Assembly: GCF_030244015.1 (NCBI RefSeq)
Contig: NZ_JASSYX010000001.1
Span: forward strand, 248,001 to 312,000
Origin: Pedobacter ginsengisoli
Lineage (GTDB): Bacteria > Bacteroidota > Bacteroidia > Sphingobacteriales > Sphingobacteriaceae
Direction of reading: 5' to 3'
Length of the DNA: 64,000 nt
A program made the translations under genes and the position numbers. How positions within the stretch are numbered: position 1 is the first letter of the stretch; every line of letters begins with the position of its first letter. The notes below the pieces were generated by a model, which did not search any database, was not told where the DNA came from, and saw only the letters and a program-made list of their open reading frames with translations. Of this stretch, positions 1 through 9,855 are shown one piece after another.

Positions 1-1
1 A

Positions 2-466
2 AACTTGATCAACGGCCTGTTTGATAAAATAGTTACCGAGATCGTCGCACAGGGCGGCCATGTCGATAAATTTATGGGCGATGCCGTGATGGCCGTATTC
101 AGAGGCGATTTTCACCTTGACCGCGCTATCGATGCTGCGCTCGCTGTAAATGAGCAACTTAATAACGTTGAGGAAATAACGACAGGTGATAAATCCTACA
201 AACCGCAGATCGCTGTTGGTATAAATTCAGGCGAAATGGTATCGGGTAATATCGGTTCAGAATCCCTCAGACGACTGGATTATACAGTAATTGGCGATGC
301 CGTTAACCTCGCCCAGCGTCTTCAATCTGCTGCAAAAGCAGGGCAGATCATCATTACCGAAGAAACGTATCACAAAGCCAAAGAATCGTTTCGCTGTGAA
401 CGGATCGGAGAGGTGACCCTGAAAAATAAAGCAAAACCGGTGACCATTTACCAGGTGCTGGAATAA
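2..466 (+). CDS. Class III adenylate/guanylate cyclase, C-terminal part (5' truncated by window)
   Basis: This is the end of a class III nucleotide cyclase catalytic domain, which makes cAMP or cGMP from ATP or GTP. The reading frame is open to the left edge, so the true start and any sensor domain lie outside; the TTG at position 5 is not a convincing start. The visible domain has the DKFMGDAVMAVF segment with a metal-binding Asp and the TVIGDAVNLAQRL segment that matches the GxxVNxAxR signature of the family. The domain ends about 15 residues before the stop, so nothing follows it. A cyclase is clear; whether the substrate is ATP or GTP cannot be settled from this fragment. Confidence 0.85.
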   Translation, partial: NLINGLFDKIVTEIVAQGGHVDKFMGDAVMAVFRGDFHLDRAIDAALAVNEQLNNVEEITTGDKSYKPQIAVGINSGEMVSGNIGSESLRRLDYTVIGDAVNLAQRLQSAAKAGQIIITEETYHKAKESFRCERIGEVTLKNKAKPVTIYQVLE

Positions 467-496
467 GCCGTCCCGGCCGCATCTTAAATCACCAGC

Positions 497-2869
497 TTAT
501 TCATACTTCAAAGCTTCCACCGGGTTAGCTGTTGCAGCTTTATAAGCCTGAAAACTGACGGTAAGAAAAGCGACGATGACAGTCCCGGCAATGGAGATCA
601 GTACAATAGACAACGAAATAGTGGTCCTGAATTCAAAACCGGTAAGCCACTTGTTCATTAGGTAATAAGCCAAAGGCACACCAATACAGGCCGCTACAAA
701 TACCATTTTAAGGAAGGAGAGTGAAAGAAGCCTCATGATGTTGGCTACGGAGGCACCCAATACACGGCGTACGCCAAACTCTTTTGTTCGCTGTTCTGCA
801 CTATAAGCCACCAGCCCGTAAAGTCCCAGGCACGAAATCAATATGGCTATGCCGCCAAACAAGTTGGCAAGGATACCCAGGATCTTTTCCGATTGCAGTT
901 TTGCAGTATACAGGTCATCAACAAATTTAATTTCAACAGGGTATTGCGGATTGATGCCTTTGGCAACAGCAGAGATCAGCTCGATATTTTTGCTCAAACT
1001 ATTGGCCGGATTTAAGCGCAGATTGATAATTCCGCCTTGATATTTATTAAAATTTATGACCATAGGTTTTCCGCTGTGATAGGGTGAGTCCCATAGAAAA
1101 TCTTTAAACACGCCGATGATCTTTAGCTCGTTATCGAAGAGTGTCACCATTTTTCCGAGCGGATCTTTCAATTTCATCATCTTGACCGCAGTGCTGCTCA
1201 ACAAAATAGCGGCTGTATCCGAGGCAAATTTCTTAGAGAAATCGCGTCCCGCCAATATTTGTATCCCACTCGTCTTTGCTAGATCATACTGTGTCTGCAG
1301 CCTGTTGAACACAATCTCCTCACCCTGCTTTTCCATATCCGGCCATTTTAGCCCATAGAACCAATTGCTCACCCGCGTCATACTTTGGGATGTCTGGTTG
1401 ACTGCAAGAACTGCACCTGTCCTGAGCAACTGTTCTTTAAACAATTCAAATTTTCCATACAATTCTCCATTTTGAGGCATCTCTGCAAGCAAATTGATGT
1501 TGTAACCTACGGGTCTGTTCTTTATAAACTGTATCTGCTTATAGATAACGAGCGTAGCAATGATCAGCATAATGGCGAAACAGAATTGTCCCGCGACCAA
1601 TACCTGTCTCAGGTTAACGGGGATAAGTCTGTCCCTTGATGTTTTCTTTTTTAAAGTCTGAATGGGATTGAATGAAGAGAGAAACAAGGCAGGGTAAATA
1701 CCCGCCAACAAGCCCGTCAGTAATGCAACAGACAAAATGCTCAGCCAGTAGCCCGAACTTGCATAGTCGATCCCGATCTTTAAGTCCAGCAAGTTATTAA
1801 ATAGTGGCAAGCTGACTTCAACGATAGTCAACGCAATCAATACCGCCACTATAGTGAGCACCATCGCTTCAGTAAGGAATTGCGTAACCAAGGAACCTCT
1901 CGTCGCACCGATCGTTTTTTTAATCCCGACTTCCTTTGCCCTGCGCTCAGATTTTGCTGTGGCCATATTCATAAAATTGATACAGGCGATCAGTAAAATA
2001 CCAAGGGCCAGTGCTACCAACAGATAAACGCGTTCGATGTCACCGCCTACACTTTTGCCGTTTATAAATTCGCCGTACAAATGGATGTCTGAAAAGGGGA
2101 ATAAGAAATTTTCATTTCTTTGTGCGGTGTAGGTTTCATTGAACAGTTTTTTTACCTTGGAGTTGATCAGGTCCAGTTTAGCCTTGTCCTTAACTTTTGC
2201 TATGGCCAGAAAGCTAAAATTTCCCCAGCCGGGATTTCTGGCTTCATCGTCCAGGGTCTGATAAAAAGACCAGGGCATGAGGTAATCAAACCCTAGCGAA
2301 GTATTGGCCGGGTGGTCTTTAATGACTCCTGTAACTTTGAGATCAATTTTGTTAGCATACCTTACCGTTTTGTCCAGTACATCTGTCGTACCGAACAACA
2401 GCTTCGCGGTTTCTTCGGTCAATATCACGGAATTCGGCGCATTTAACGCCGCATCTGGATTACCGGCAACGAATTCGTAGTCGAATATTTTCAGAATTTC
2501 CGGGTCAGCAAAAAGATCGACTTTTTTAAAACCATTCTCTTTATTGGCGATGAGCGACTCATCACCACCGGCAATACGTGTGATGGCATCAATCTCCGGG
2601 ATTTTGCTCCTGATGGCCATCGCGATCCCGTTTCCAGGTGCAGGCCCGGTGCTGGTAATCTTTCCTGATGCATCCTGAAAGTTGGTCATCACCCTGTAGA
2701 TCTTGTCCGCATCTTTATAGTGACGGTCAAAACTCAATTCGTATTTGACATAGAGCAACAGGAGCAGGCAGGCCGACAAACCAACCGCCAGTCCAACAAT
2801 ATTAATCACCGAAGAAGTCTTGTTTCTCCAGAGGTTACGCAAAGCGATTTTCAAATTGAGTTTGAACAT
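497..2869 (-). CDS. MacB/FtsX-family ABC transporter permease
   Basis: A 790-residue permease of the MacB/FtsX type common in Bacteroidota. One membrane helix lies near residues 20-42, followed by a large periplasmic MacB-type domain (about 45-270). Three helices follow at roughly 285-405, then a second helix, periplasmic domain and three-helix block. The motif around EVGIKKTIGATRG and its copy FGVRRVLGASVAN mark the two FtsX repeats. No ATPase is encoded beside it, which is usual for these genes, since the ATPase subunit is often elsewhere. Family members are linked to peptide efflux or lipoprotein handling, but the substrate is unknown. It converges with the upstream cyclase gene. Confidence 0.88.
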   Translation of the reverse strand: MFKLNLKIALRNLWRNKTSSVINIVGLAVGLSACLLLLLYVKYELSFDRHYKDADKIYRVMTNFQDASGKITSTGPAPGNGIAMAIRSKIPEIDAITRIAGGDESLIANKENGFKKVDLFADPEILKIFDYEFVAGNPDAALNAPNSVILTEETAKLLFGTTDVLDKTVRYANKIDLKVTGVIKDHPANTSLGFDYLMPWSFYQTLDDEARNPGWGNFSFLAIAKVKDKAKLDLINSKVKKLFNETYTAQRNENFLFPFSDIHLYGEFINGKSVGGDIERVYLLVALALGILLIACINFMNMATAKSERRAKEVGIKKTIGATRGSLVTQFLTEAMVLTIVAVLIALTIVEVSLPLFNNLLDLKIGIDYASSGYWLSILSVALLTGLLAGIYPALFLSSFNPIQTLKKKTSRDRLIPVNLRQVLVAGQFCFAIMLIIATLVIYKQIQFIKNRPVGYNINLLAEMPQNGELYGKFELFKEQLLRTGAVLAVNQTSQSMTRVSNWFYGLKWPDMEKQGEEIVFNRLQTQYDLAKTSGIQILAGRDFSKKFASDTAAILLSSTAVKMMKLKDPLGKMVTLFDNELKIIGVFKDFLWDSPYHSGKPMVINFNKYQGGIINLRLNPANSLSKNIELISAVAKGINPQYPVEIKFVDDLYTAKLQSEKILGILANLFGGIAILISCLGLYGLVAYSAEQRTKEFGVRRVLGASVANIMRLLSLSFLKMVFVAACIGVPLAYYLMNKWLTGFEFRTTISLSIVLISIAGTVIVAFLTVSFQAYKAATANPVEALKYE

Positions 2870-3035
2870 GGCGATATTGGTCTATCAATTAAATACAACT
2901 GATCTGCAATTTACCAAGTTTGTGCCAAGAGCATATATGTGTTTCAATTTACTGTAAAACAACATTTTAATTATAGTTCAATAATAAAACCGTTCATTAT
3001 CGAACGGTAGGCGTACATTGCCGGACAGCAGAGAC

Positions 3036-3425
3036 CTACAGAATTGATCCCTTTAGTTCTTCGGCCATTTTTTTGAAGGTCTGCAAGGTCTGTACAGAAT
3101 TCTTGTCTTTATCGAGCTTTATCTTTAGTTCCCCGGAACTGTGTTCGATATGGAAAACTGTTCTGTTTCGCAAGGTCATTTCGGCATCCAGCTCTGTATT
3201 TACGAATGAGGGATCGTTGCTTTCCCTGAGGTATTTGTCCAGTACCAGCTCAACTTTTTTCCTATTTGCCGGATCATAACCGGCAAAGATGCAGAAACGT
3301 TCTTCGCTTTCTTCCATGGTAAAGGAAATGTTTGCAGATCCGGTGCGTTTTCCGGTTTTGCAATGTATGTTCATACCGCAGCAGCATAAGACCAGGACGA
3401 ACAGAAGATATGTTTTCATTTTCAT
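3036..3425 (-). CDS. Small secreted or lipoprotein-like hypothetical protein
   Basis: I do not recognise this family. The protein begins with a short basic stretch and a hydrophobic segment (MKMKTYLLFVLVLCCCGMN) that looks like a Sec signal. The Cys cluster at its end could hold a lipobox, though no classic L-A/S-G/A-C is present. About 100 charged residues without further membrane segments follow. I chose the ATG at 3425; an in-frame ATG seven codons upstream (3446) would put a polar extension before the signal peptide and is less likely. It is monocistronic, between a permease gene and a divergent oxidoreductase gene. Function is unknown. Confidence 0.6.
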   Translation of the reverse strand: MKMKTYLLFVLVLCCCGMNIHCKTGKRTGSANISFTMEESEERFCIFAGYDPANRKKVELVLDKYLRESNDPSFVNTELDAEMTLRNRTVFHIEHSSGELKIKLDKDKNSVQTLQTFKKMAEELKGSIL

Positions 3426-3556
3426 TTTAAAAATTTGATCAGACAATTATATCAGGTCAGGACATCATAAAATTAAAAAAGTGACAGAACCCCTGAAAAA
3501 AGTGATGAACAGATGAATTCTTATCCTACATCAAGGCATGGTAGTATAGGGTTCGG

Positions 3557-3564
3557 TAATTTTG
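3557..3564 (+). promoter_or_regulatory. Putative -7 promoter element (TAATTTTG)
   Basis: TAATTTTG matches the Bacteroidota -7 consensus TAnnTTTG exactly and lies 25 bp before the ATG of the luciferase-like oxidoreductase. A purine-rich AAGGAGA ribosome-binding site follows at 3577-3582. No clear -33 TTTG is visible. Confidence 0.5.
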
Positions 3565-3588
3565 AACATATAAAAAAGGAGAACCATC

Positions 3589-4617
3589 ATGGAATTAGGA
3601 ATAGGAATGTTTGGCGATTTGTCATTTGATCCAAAAACGGGAAAACCACGTGAAGCAGGAGTGAAACTCCGCGAAATTCTGGAACAGATAAAATTAGCTG
3701 ATGAAGTTGGACTTGACGTTTTTGGCCTGGGCGAGCACCACAGGCCGGATTATGCAGTGTCTGCTCCTGAGATTGTACTGGCGGCAGCAGCGACCATCAC
3801 AAAAAAAATTAAGCTGATGAGTACGGTTACTGTTCTGAGCTCGGCGGAACCAGTAAAAGTATACCAGGATTTTTCGACGATTGACCTGATTTCTAACGGC
3901 CGTGCTGAAATAGGAGTGGGACGTGGAAGTTTTATAGAGTCATTTCCGTTATTTGGTTACAATTTGAGTGATTATGACCGTTTGTTTGAAGAAAAGCTGG
4001 ATCTTCTTTTAAACATCAACAACAATGAAGTCGTGAACTGGGAAGGCAAATTGCGTGCACCCCTTAGAGACCAGGTAGTACTGCCGAGGGCTACCAATAA
4101 CGGAAAGCTGCCGATATGGATTGCCGTAGGTGGAACGCCACAGTCAGTGTTGCGTGCAGCGGTGCTGGGGTTGCCGCTGGTGGTCGCCATTATAGGTGGT
4201 ATGCCCAAACAGTTCCAGCCTTTAATTGATTTCTATAAACAGGAATATATAAAGAATGGCCATGATGTGAGTAAGATGCAGATCGGAATCCATTCTCATA
4301 GCTTTGTAAGCGATAATGAAGCCAATATAGACCAGTATTACCACAATTACGCCGCGCAAATGGACAGGGTCGGTGCATCGCGGGGCTGGGCACCATATGG
4401 TAAGGAGCAGTATGACGGCGGGCGCTCAAAAGAAGGGGCCTTGTTTATGGGGGAAGCAGAGCAGGTGACGGATAAGATTTTGTACATGCATGAATTGTTT
4501 GGCATTACCCGGTTTATCGGTCATATGGATGTAGGCGACCCCTCGCACAAAGAGATGATGAAAGCCATTGAATTATTTGGCACCAAAGTCGCTCCTGAAG
4601 TCAGAAGAGCATTGTGA
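3589..4617 (+). CDS. LLM-class flavin-dependent oxidoreductase (luciferase-like monooxygenase)
   Basis: A 342-residue protein of the bacterial-luciferase-like superfamily, flavin-dependent TIM-barrel enzymes that use reduced flavin supplied by a partner reductase. The pattern GLDVFGLGEHH near residues 39-49 and the conserved segment RAEIGVGRGSF near 103-113 are typical of this class. The length is normal and the protein is cytosolic, with no signal peptide. The start at 3589 has a strong upstream AAGGAGA. The gene stands alone, with its own predicted promoter, so its substrate cannot be inferred from context. It is not a light-producing luciferase on present evidence: no second luciferase subunit gene is adjacent. 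Confidence 0.85.
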   Translation: MELGIGMFGDLSFDPKTGKPREAGVKLREILEQIKLADEVGLDVFGLGEHHRPDYAVSAPEIVLAAAATITKKIKLMSTVTVLSSAEPVKVYQDFSTIDLISNGRAEIGVGRGSFIESFPLFGYNLSDYDRLFEEKLDLLLNINNNEVVNWEGKLRAPLRDQVVLPRATNNGKLPIWIAVGGTPQSVLRAAVLGLPLVVAIIGGMPKQFQPLIDFYKQEYIKNGHDVSKMQIGIHSHSFVSDNEANIDQYYHNYAAQMDRVGASRGWAPYGKEQYDGGRSKEGALFMGEAEQVTDKILYMHELFGITRFIGHMDVGDPSHKEMMKAIELFGTKVAPEVRRAL

Positions 4618-4688
4618 TTTTATACAGTTACACCGTAATTAAGTCTTTACATTATTTCCGGTATCCTTATTTTTAGCACAATTTTCTC

Positions 4689-4696
4689 TAAGTTTG
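4689..4696 (+). promoter_or_regulatory. Putative -7 promoter element (TAAGTTTG)
   Basis: TAAGTTTG is an exact match to TAnnTTTG, 18 bp before the ATG of the secreted cytochrome c fusion gene. This would give a very short 5' leader. It fits the absence of a good Shine-Dalgarno sequence there. Confidence 0.45.
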
Positions 4697-4714
4697 GGTA
4701 AGTAACACACAATT

Positions 4715-7366
4715 ATGTTTAAAATCCAGTTAATTCTAATTTATGCTTTCCTGATCCTTTTTGGATATAAATTCAATGAGAAGCATTCAGGGGTTTCAGA
4801 TGTCCCTAAAAACAAACAACTCCAGGATACGCTTCGCAATGCGTCGAAATGGCCTGCAGAGCTAACCCTGACCAATTTCGCAAGTGCAGATCTGACACCC
4901 AGTCCCGCCTGTCTGGCAGTAGCCGCTACAGGCGAAGTATTTGTAGGTGTCGATAAGATCGGCTCGCTTGGCAAAGATCCCGGCAAGGGAAGTATTGTCA
5001 AGCTCATTGACAGCGACAACGATGGGAAAATAGATAAACACACAGAATTTGCAGCAGTAGACAATCCCCGCGGCATCATCGTTCAGGGCGATAAACTGTT
5101 TGTGCTCCACACGACCTTTTCAAAAGAAAGCAAAATAGCCACGGGTATGGCCCTGGTTGTATTTGAAGACAAAAATCAGGACGGTGTTGCCGATGGCCCT
5201 TCACAACCATTGATCGAAAACATCAGTTCTCCTAAATTTGTTCAGAGCCGTGGTACCGACCATGCCACCAATGGGCTGCGTATGGGCATCGATGGATGGA
5301 TCTATATTGCAGTGGGTGATTTCGGGTTTTACAATGCTGTGGACCGTGACGGGACCAAAATGACCCTTCACGGAGGAGGGATCGTAAGGGTAAGACCTGA
5401 CGGAAGGGAAATGGAACTTTACACACATGGTACACGTAACATCTATGATGTAGCCATAGATCCCTATATGAACATCTTTACCCGTGACAATACCAACGAT
5501 GGCGGTGGCTGGAACATCCGCTTTAGCCACCACATTCAATCCGGTGAGTATGGCTACCCATTACTTTTCAAACACTTTACAGAAGAGATCATTCCCGGCC
5601 TTGTCGATGTAGGCGGAGGATCAGGAACAGGATCCCTTTTTATGGATGAACCTACCTGGCCTGAAAAATATAACCATGTGCCGATGATGGCTGACTGGGG
5701 CAACAGCCAGTTGTACATCCACCGGGTTACTCCGGATGGAGCGAGTTTTAAACAGAAAGATGAAGAGTTCATTAAACTCAACCAGATCACTGACCTTGAT
5801 GTCGATGGCTCCGGCCGTCTTTATCTTGCGGCGTGGGATGGTGCGGGATATTCGGGAAGCCCGGACAAAGGTTTTATTGTGAGGGCAATTCCCAAAGACT
5901 GGAAGTACAAAGCTTTTCCTAACCTAAAAAAAGAATCGGTAAAAGGGCTGACGAATTTGCTAAAGTCGAACAGTGCGGTAGCGCGTCTGGAAGCCCAGCA
6001 GGAACTGCTGCGCCGTTCTGCAAAGGACGCTGCAAAGGCCTCATGGGGCATTGCAGCGGATGAAAGCTTGCCGCTTTACGCACGCGCAGCGGGAATCTTC
6101 ACTTATGCCCAGGCAGCAGGAGAAGAAGGCATCGCCAACCTGGTCAAACTCACATCAGATCAGAAAGTAAAAGAGTTTGCTCTGCGTGCACTTGCCGACC
6201 GCAAAACAGCGGTTAAAACAGTGCCGCTCGACCCATTTCTTAAAGGAATCAATGATGCAGACCAGCGGGTGCAGGCTGCAGCGATTATCGGCCTGGGCCG
6301 TTTAGGTCGTGCCGAAGCCATCCCTGCTTTATTAAAAATAAAAGTGCCGGCTTCCTTTGTCGCTCCGGCCAAAGATACTGAAGGGCCTCACGCAACTCCT
6401 AATTCGGAGATCATACCGGCACACCTGGCAGTGCATTCATTGGTGAATCTTAATGCTTCGGATGCTTGCGTAAAAGCCATCGGAACCGAAAGTTCTGCCA
6501 TTGCACTCTGGGCGTTGCGCTATATGCACGACGAGAACACCGTAGGAGGATTAATCGCAGCCTATAAAAAAGCAGTTGACCCGGCTTTAAAGAACCAGAT
6601 CATGACCACCATATCACGTCTTTATAAAAAAGAAGATGAATATAAAGGACTGACCTGGTGGACAACAAGACCAGACGGACATGGCCCGTATTATGTCGCA
6701 GTAGACTGGGCAGGATCACCGGCCATCAAAAGCTTCCTGAAGGAAGAATGGAACAAGGCAAATACTGCCGGAAAACAGTTTATTACTGACCTGAATGAGA
6801 AGAATCAAATGGGTATCATTGAATTTGGCGGACAAGAAAACCAGACAGCCAAAGAAGAAGTAAAAGTTGATCTGGAAAAGATCAGGAACAAGAAAGGACA
6901 GATCGGCGAATCTTCTATAGAGGACGTAATGCTGGCTATGGCCAAAATTAAGGGAAATCCAACTTTAGGCAAAGGGATCTTTGTAAAGCAGGGATGTGTC
7001 GCCTGCCACAGTCTCAATAAAGGTGAGCCTTTGAAAGGGCCGTTTATGGGGCAGATCGGTTCGATCATGAACCGCGAGCACATTGCTGAATCGATTTTAA
7101 AACCTAATGCTTCGATCTCACAAGGCTTTTCTACCGTAATGATCACCGCAAAAGGTGACAAAACTTATATGGGATTTGTTACTGCGGAAACCGCAGACAA
7201 GATCACAATGAGGGACATTGCCGGACAGGTGACCACAGTAAAAACTGCTGATGTACTGAGCAGAAAAGAGCTGGAAACATCGATGATGCCGAGTGGCCTT
7301 GCCAACTCATTGTCCTATGAAGAATTTGCTTCACTGATTACTTTCCTGTCAGAACAGAAAAAATAA
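4715..7366 (+). CDS. Secreted membrane-bound-dehydrogenase-like protein: beta-propeller, HEAT repeats and cytochrome c
   Basis: An 883-residue protein that begins with a signal or anchor segment (about residues 2-18). A beta-propeller like those of soluble sugar/PQQ dehydrogenase relatives follows (about 55-400), containing a D-x-D-x-DG metal-site-like segment (DSDNDGKID). An alpha-helical HEAT-like region spans about 415-620. The C-terminal c-type haem domain has its haem-binding C761-V-A-C-H765 and a likely axial Met in the SMMPSG segment. Relatives are annotated as PVC-type haem-binding or putative membrane-bound dehydrogenases. The layout suggests periplasmic oxidation of a substrate coupled to electron transfer through haem. 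The substrate is unknown. It converges with glpF across a bidirectional terminator. Confidence 0.8.
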   Translation: MFKIQLILIYAFLILFGYKFNEKHSGVSDVPKNKQLQDTLRNASKWPAELTLTNFASADLTPSPACLAVAATGEVFVGVDKIGSLGKDPGKGSIVKLIDSDNDGKIDKHTEFAAVDNPRGIIVQGDKLFVLHTTFSKESKIATGMALVVFEDKNQDGVADGPSQPLIENISSPKFVQSRGTDHATNGLRMGIDGWIYIAVGDFGFYNAVDRDGTKMTLHGGGIVRVRPDGREMELYTHGTRNIYDVAIDPYMNIFTRDNTNDGGGWNIRFSHHIQSGEYGYPLLFKHFTEEIIPGLVDVGGGSGTGSLFMDEPTWPEKYNHVPMMADWGNSQLYIHRVTPDGASFKQKDEEFIKLNQITDLDVDGSGRLYLAAWDGAGYSGSPDKGFIVRAIPKDWKYKAFPNLKKESVKGLTNLLKSNSAVARLEAQQELLRRSAKDAAKASWGIAADESLPLYARAAGIFTYAQAAGEEGIANLVKLTSDQKVKEFALRALADRKTAVKTVPLDPFLKGINDADQRVQAAAIIGLGRLGRAEAIPALLKIKVPASFVAPAKDTEGPHATPNSEIIPAHLAVHSLVNLNASDACVKAIGTESSAIALWALRYMHDENTVGGLIAAYKKAVDPALKNQIMTTISRLYKKEDEYKGLTWWTTRPDGHGPYYVAVDWAGSPAIKSFLKEEWNKANTAGKQFITDLNEKNQMGIIEFGGQENQTAKEEVKVDLEKIRNKKGQIGESSIEDVMLAMAKIKGNPTLGKGIFVKQGCVACHSLNKGEPLKGPFMGQIGSIMNREHIAESILKPNASISQGFSTVMITAKGDKTYMGFVTAETADKITMRDIAGQVTTVKTADVLSRKELETSMMPSGLANSLSYEEFASLITFLSEQKK

Positions 7367-7412
7367 TCCGGCAGGAGTAACTAATAGCCGTCAGGACAGC
7401 AGGCTGACAACA

Positions 7413-7447
7413 AAAAAAAGCAGGCGTATAGATCGCCTGCTTTTTTT
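7413..7447. terminator. Bidirectional intrinsic terminator
   Basis: A GCAGGCG/CGCCTGC stem with a 7-nt loop is flanked by an A-run on the left and a T-run on the right. It can end both the cytochrome c fusion gene (+) and glpF (-), which converge here. Confidence 0.85.
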
Positions 7448-7483
7448 GTGATATGATATTCATGGTCTTCTACATTCCGGAAA

Positions 7484-8212
7484 TCATTTCATCAAATGAA
7501 AAAAGAATGCAGCAATAGCACAGCCGATAAGTGGCCCTGCCACCGGTATCCAGGCATATCCCCAGTTGCTACCGCCTTTGCCGGCAACAGGCAGGATCGC
7601 ATGCATGATCCGCGGGCCGAGGTCTCTTGCCGGATTGATGGCATAACCGGTCGTGCCGCCCAGAGACAGACCAATGACCCAAACCAGGATTGCTACCGGA
7701 AGTGCGCCGATAGAGCCTAAGCCAATCGGGGTGTTATCAGCGCCCATTTTTGCATCGGTAAAATAATAGATCACAAAGATCAGCACAAACGTCCCGATGA
7801 TCTCGCTGATCAGGTTAGAAACGGTATTTGGAATAGCCGGAGCAGTACAAAACGTTGCCTGTTTAGCCCCCTGGTCTGGTGTTCCGGCGTAGAAGTCTTT
7901 GTAAAACAGCCACACCAGGAAAGCACCGGCCATGGCGCCAATAAACTGGCCGGCGATATAAGTAGGGACCAGCGCCCAGTTGAATTTGTCTGCAAGAGCC
8001 AGACCTACGGTTACCGCCGGATTGAGGTGAGCCCCGCTGTACGGCCCTGCGATGACCACACCAACAAAAACAGCGAAAGCCCAGGCGGTGGTAATGACCA
8101 TCCATCCGCTGTTGTTGCCCTTGGTGCCGTTTAATACTACGTTGGCCACAACACCGTTGCCCAACAGGATCATAAACATGGTGCCGATGATTTCGGCTGA
8201 AAATGGTGACAT
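7484..8212 (-). CDS. glpF: Glycerol facilitator / aquaglyceroporin (MIP family)
   Basis: A 242-residue inner-membrane channel of the MIP family with six predicted helices and both half-helix NPA motifs (N64-P-A66 and N193-P-A195). The Asp after the second motif (NPARD, D197) is typical of glycerol facilitators rather than strict water channels. It lets glycerol diffuse into the cell, where the kinase encoded just upstream traps it as glycerol 3-phosphate. It follows glpK by 26 bp on the same strand and is probably co-transcribed. No glpD or glpA dehydrogenase gene occurs in the window. Confidence 0.92.
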   Translation of the reverse strand: MSPFSAEIIGTMFMILLGNGVVANVVLNGTKGNNSGWMVITTAWAFAVFVGVVIAGPYSGAHLNPAVTVGLALADKFNWALVPTYIAGQFIGAMAGAFLVWLFYKDFYAGTPDQGAKQATFCTAPAIPNTVSNLISEIIGTFVLIFVIYYFTDAKMGADNTPIGLGSIGALPVAILVWVIGLSLGGTTGYAINPARDLGPRIMHAILPVAGKGGSNWGYAWIPVAGPLIGCAIAAFFFHLMK

Positions 8213-8238
8213 ATCTTAAAGATTTAAATGTTTATAAA

Positions 8239-9729
8239 TTATTTCCCTGTGCAGGCTTTGGCCGCCCCTACAGCCCTGTTCCAGCCATTGATCCGTTCTG
8301 CGATGTCGTCCGTGTGGCCTGCATTAAAGTTCTTGTCAATTTGCCACTGGCCGCTGATGTCGTCCATGCTGCTCCAGTAACCTACAGCGAGGCCAGCAAG
8401 GTAAGCTGCGCCCAAAGCAGTTACTTCGGTCACTTTCGGGCGAATAACGGTCGTGTCAAGCAGGTCGGCCTGAAACTGCATCAGCATATCGTTTGCCGTG
8501 GCCCCGCCATCTACTCTTAATTCTTTAATACGGTGCCCCGAGTCTGCTTCCATTGCTTTTAATACTTCCATGGTCTGAAATGCAATGCTTTCAACAGCTG
8601 CTCTTGCGATGTGTGCGGCATTGGTGCCTCTTGTGATTCCGGTAATGGTTCCCCTGGCATCCTGGTCCCAGTGAGGAGCACCCAGCCCCGCAAAAGCAGG
8701 CACTAAATAAACACCTCCCGTATCCGGTACTTTCTGAGCAAGCGCCTCTACTTCGGCAGAAGAACTGATGATACCCAGACCATCCCTAAGCCATTGGACA
8801 ACGGCCCCGCCTATGAAAATACTGCCCTCCAGTGCATACTGCACTTTACCGTTAATTTTCCAGGCAATAGTCGTAACCAGGTTGTTTTGTGAAACGATAG
8901 GTTTATCGCCGATGTTCATCAGCATGAAACAACCCGTTCCATAAGTGTTTTTAACCATTCCCACTTCGGTGCACATCTGTCCGAAAAGTGCGGCCTGCTG
9001 ATCACCGGCTATACCTGCAATTGCTATTTTAGCGGCAAAGACATTTCCCGTAGTTTCCCCGTATACTTCACTCGAAGATTTTACTTCTGGGAGAATGGCG
9101 GCAGGAATGTCAAACAAGTCCATCAAGTCCTGATCCCATTCCAGGCTGTGAATGTTGTAGATCATAGTCCTTGAGGCATTGCTTACATCAGTTACATGGA
9201 CTCTTCCGTCTGTGAGTTTCCAGATCAGCCAGGAGTCTACCGTGCCAAAGGCTATTTCTCCTGCCAGGGCTTTTTCTCTCGCCCACGGTACGTTATCCAG
9301 CATCCACTTGATCTTGGTGGCAGAGAAATAAGCATCGACGATCAGTCCTGTTTTTTCCTGTATATTTTTGGCCAGTCCTTTCGCTTTGAGTTCATCGCAA
9401 TAAGCAGAAGTCCTTCTGTCCTGCCAGACAATGGCATTGTGCAGTGGCTCCCCGGTTTTTCTGTCCCACAATATGGTAGTTTCCCGCTGGTTAGTGATGC
9501 CGATTGCGGCGATGTCAGTTGGAGTGATCCCGGCTTTAATAATGGCTTCAGCAGCTACACTAACCTGTGTTGACCAGATTTCGGCGGCATTGTGCTCTAC
9601 CCATCCCGGCTGCGGGTAGATCTGCTCAAATTCTTTTTGAGCGATGGATATAATGGTTCCTTCTCTGTTAAATACAATTGCCCTCGAACTTGTGGTCCCC
9701 TGGTCAAAGGATAAAATATACTTACTCAT
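8239..9729 (-). CDS. glpK: Glycerol kinase
   Basis: A 496-residue FGGY-family kinase that phosphorylates glycerol with ATP to sn-glycerol 3-phosphate in the cytosol. The N-terminal [13 protein letters not shown] phosphate-binding motif (about residues 7-19), the [13 protein letters not shown] segment and the C-terminal [18 protein letters not shown] segment are all present. The length is normal for GlpK. It is the first gene of a two-gene glpK-glpF unit. The start at 9729 gives the canonical [13 protein letters not shown] beginning. Confidence 0.96.
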   Translation of the reverse strand: MSKYILSFDQGTTSSRAIVFNREGTIISIAQKEFEQIYPQPGWVEHNAAEIWSTQVSVAAEAIIKAGITPTDIAAIGITNQRETTILWDRKTGEPLHNAIVWQDRRTSAYCDELKAKGLAKNIQEKTGLIVDAYFSATKIKWMLDNVPWAREKALAGEIAFGTVDSWLIWKLTDGRVHVTDVSNASRTMIYNIHSLEWDQDLMDLFDIPAAILPEVKSSSEVYGETTGNVFAAKIAIAGIAGDQQAALFGQMCTEVGMVKNTYGTGCFMLMNIGDKPIVSQNNLVTTIAWKINGKVQYALEGSIFIGGAVVQWLRDGLGIISSSAEVEALAQKVPDTGGVYLVPAFAGLGAPHWDQDARGTITGITRGTNAAHIARAAVESIAFQTMEVLKAMEADSGHRIKELRVDGGATANDMLMQFQADLLDTTVIRPKVTEVTALGAAYLAGLAVGYWSSMDDISGQWQIDKNFNAGHTDDIAERINGWNRAVGAAKACTGK

Positions 9730-9855
9730 AGTTTATATTTGGAGTGATGTGTAATAAAACGTAAGTATAAGGAATCGTTTTCGAAAGTAAAAGGAAACAA
9801 TATGAAATTATTACATATTATGATGTTAAATATCCGTGTTTATCAAAAAATAGAA

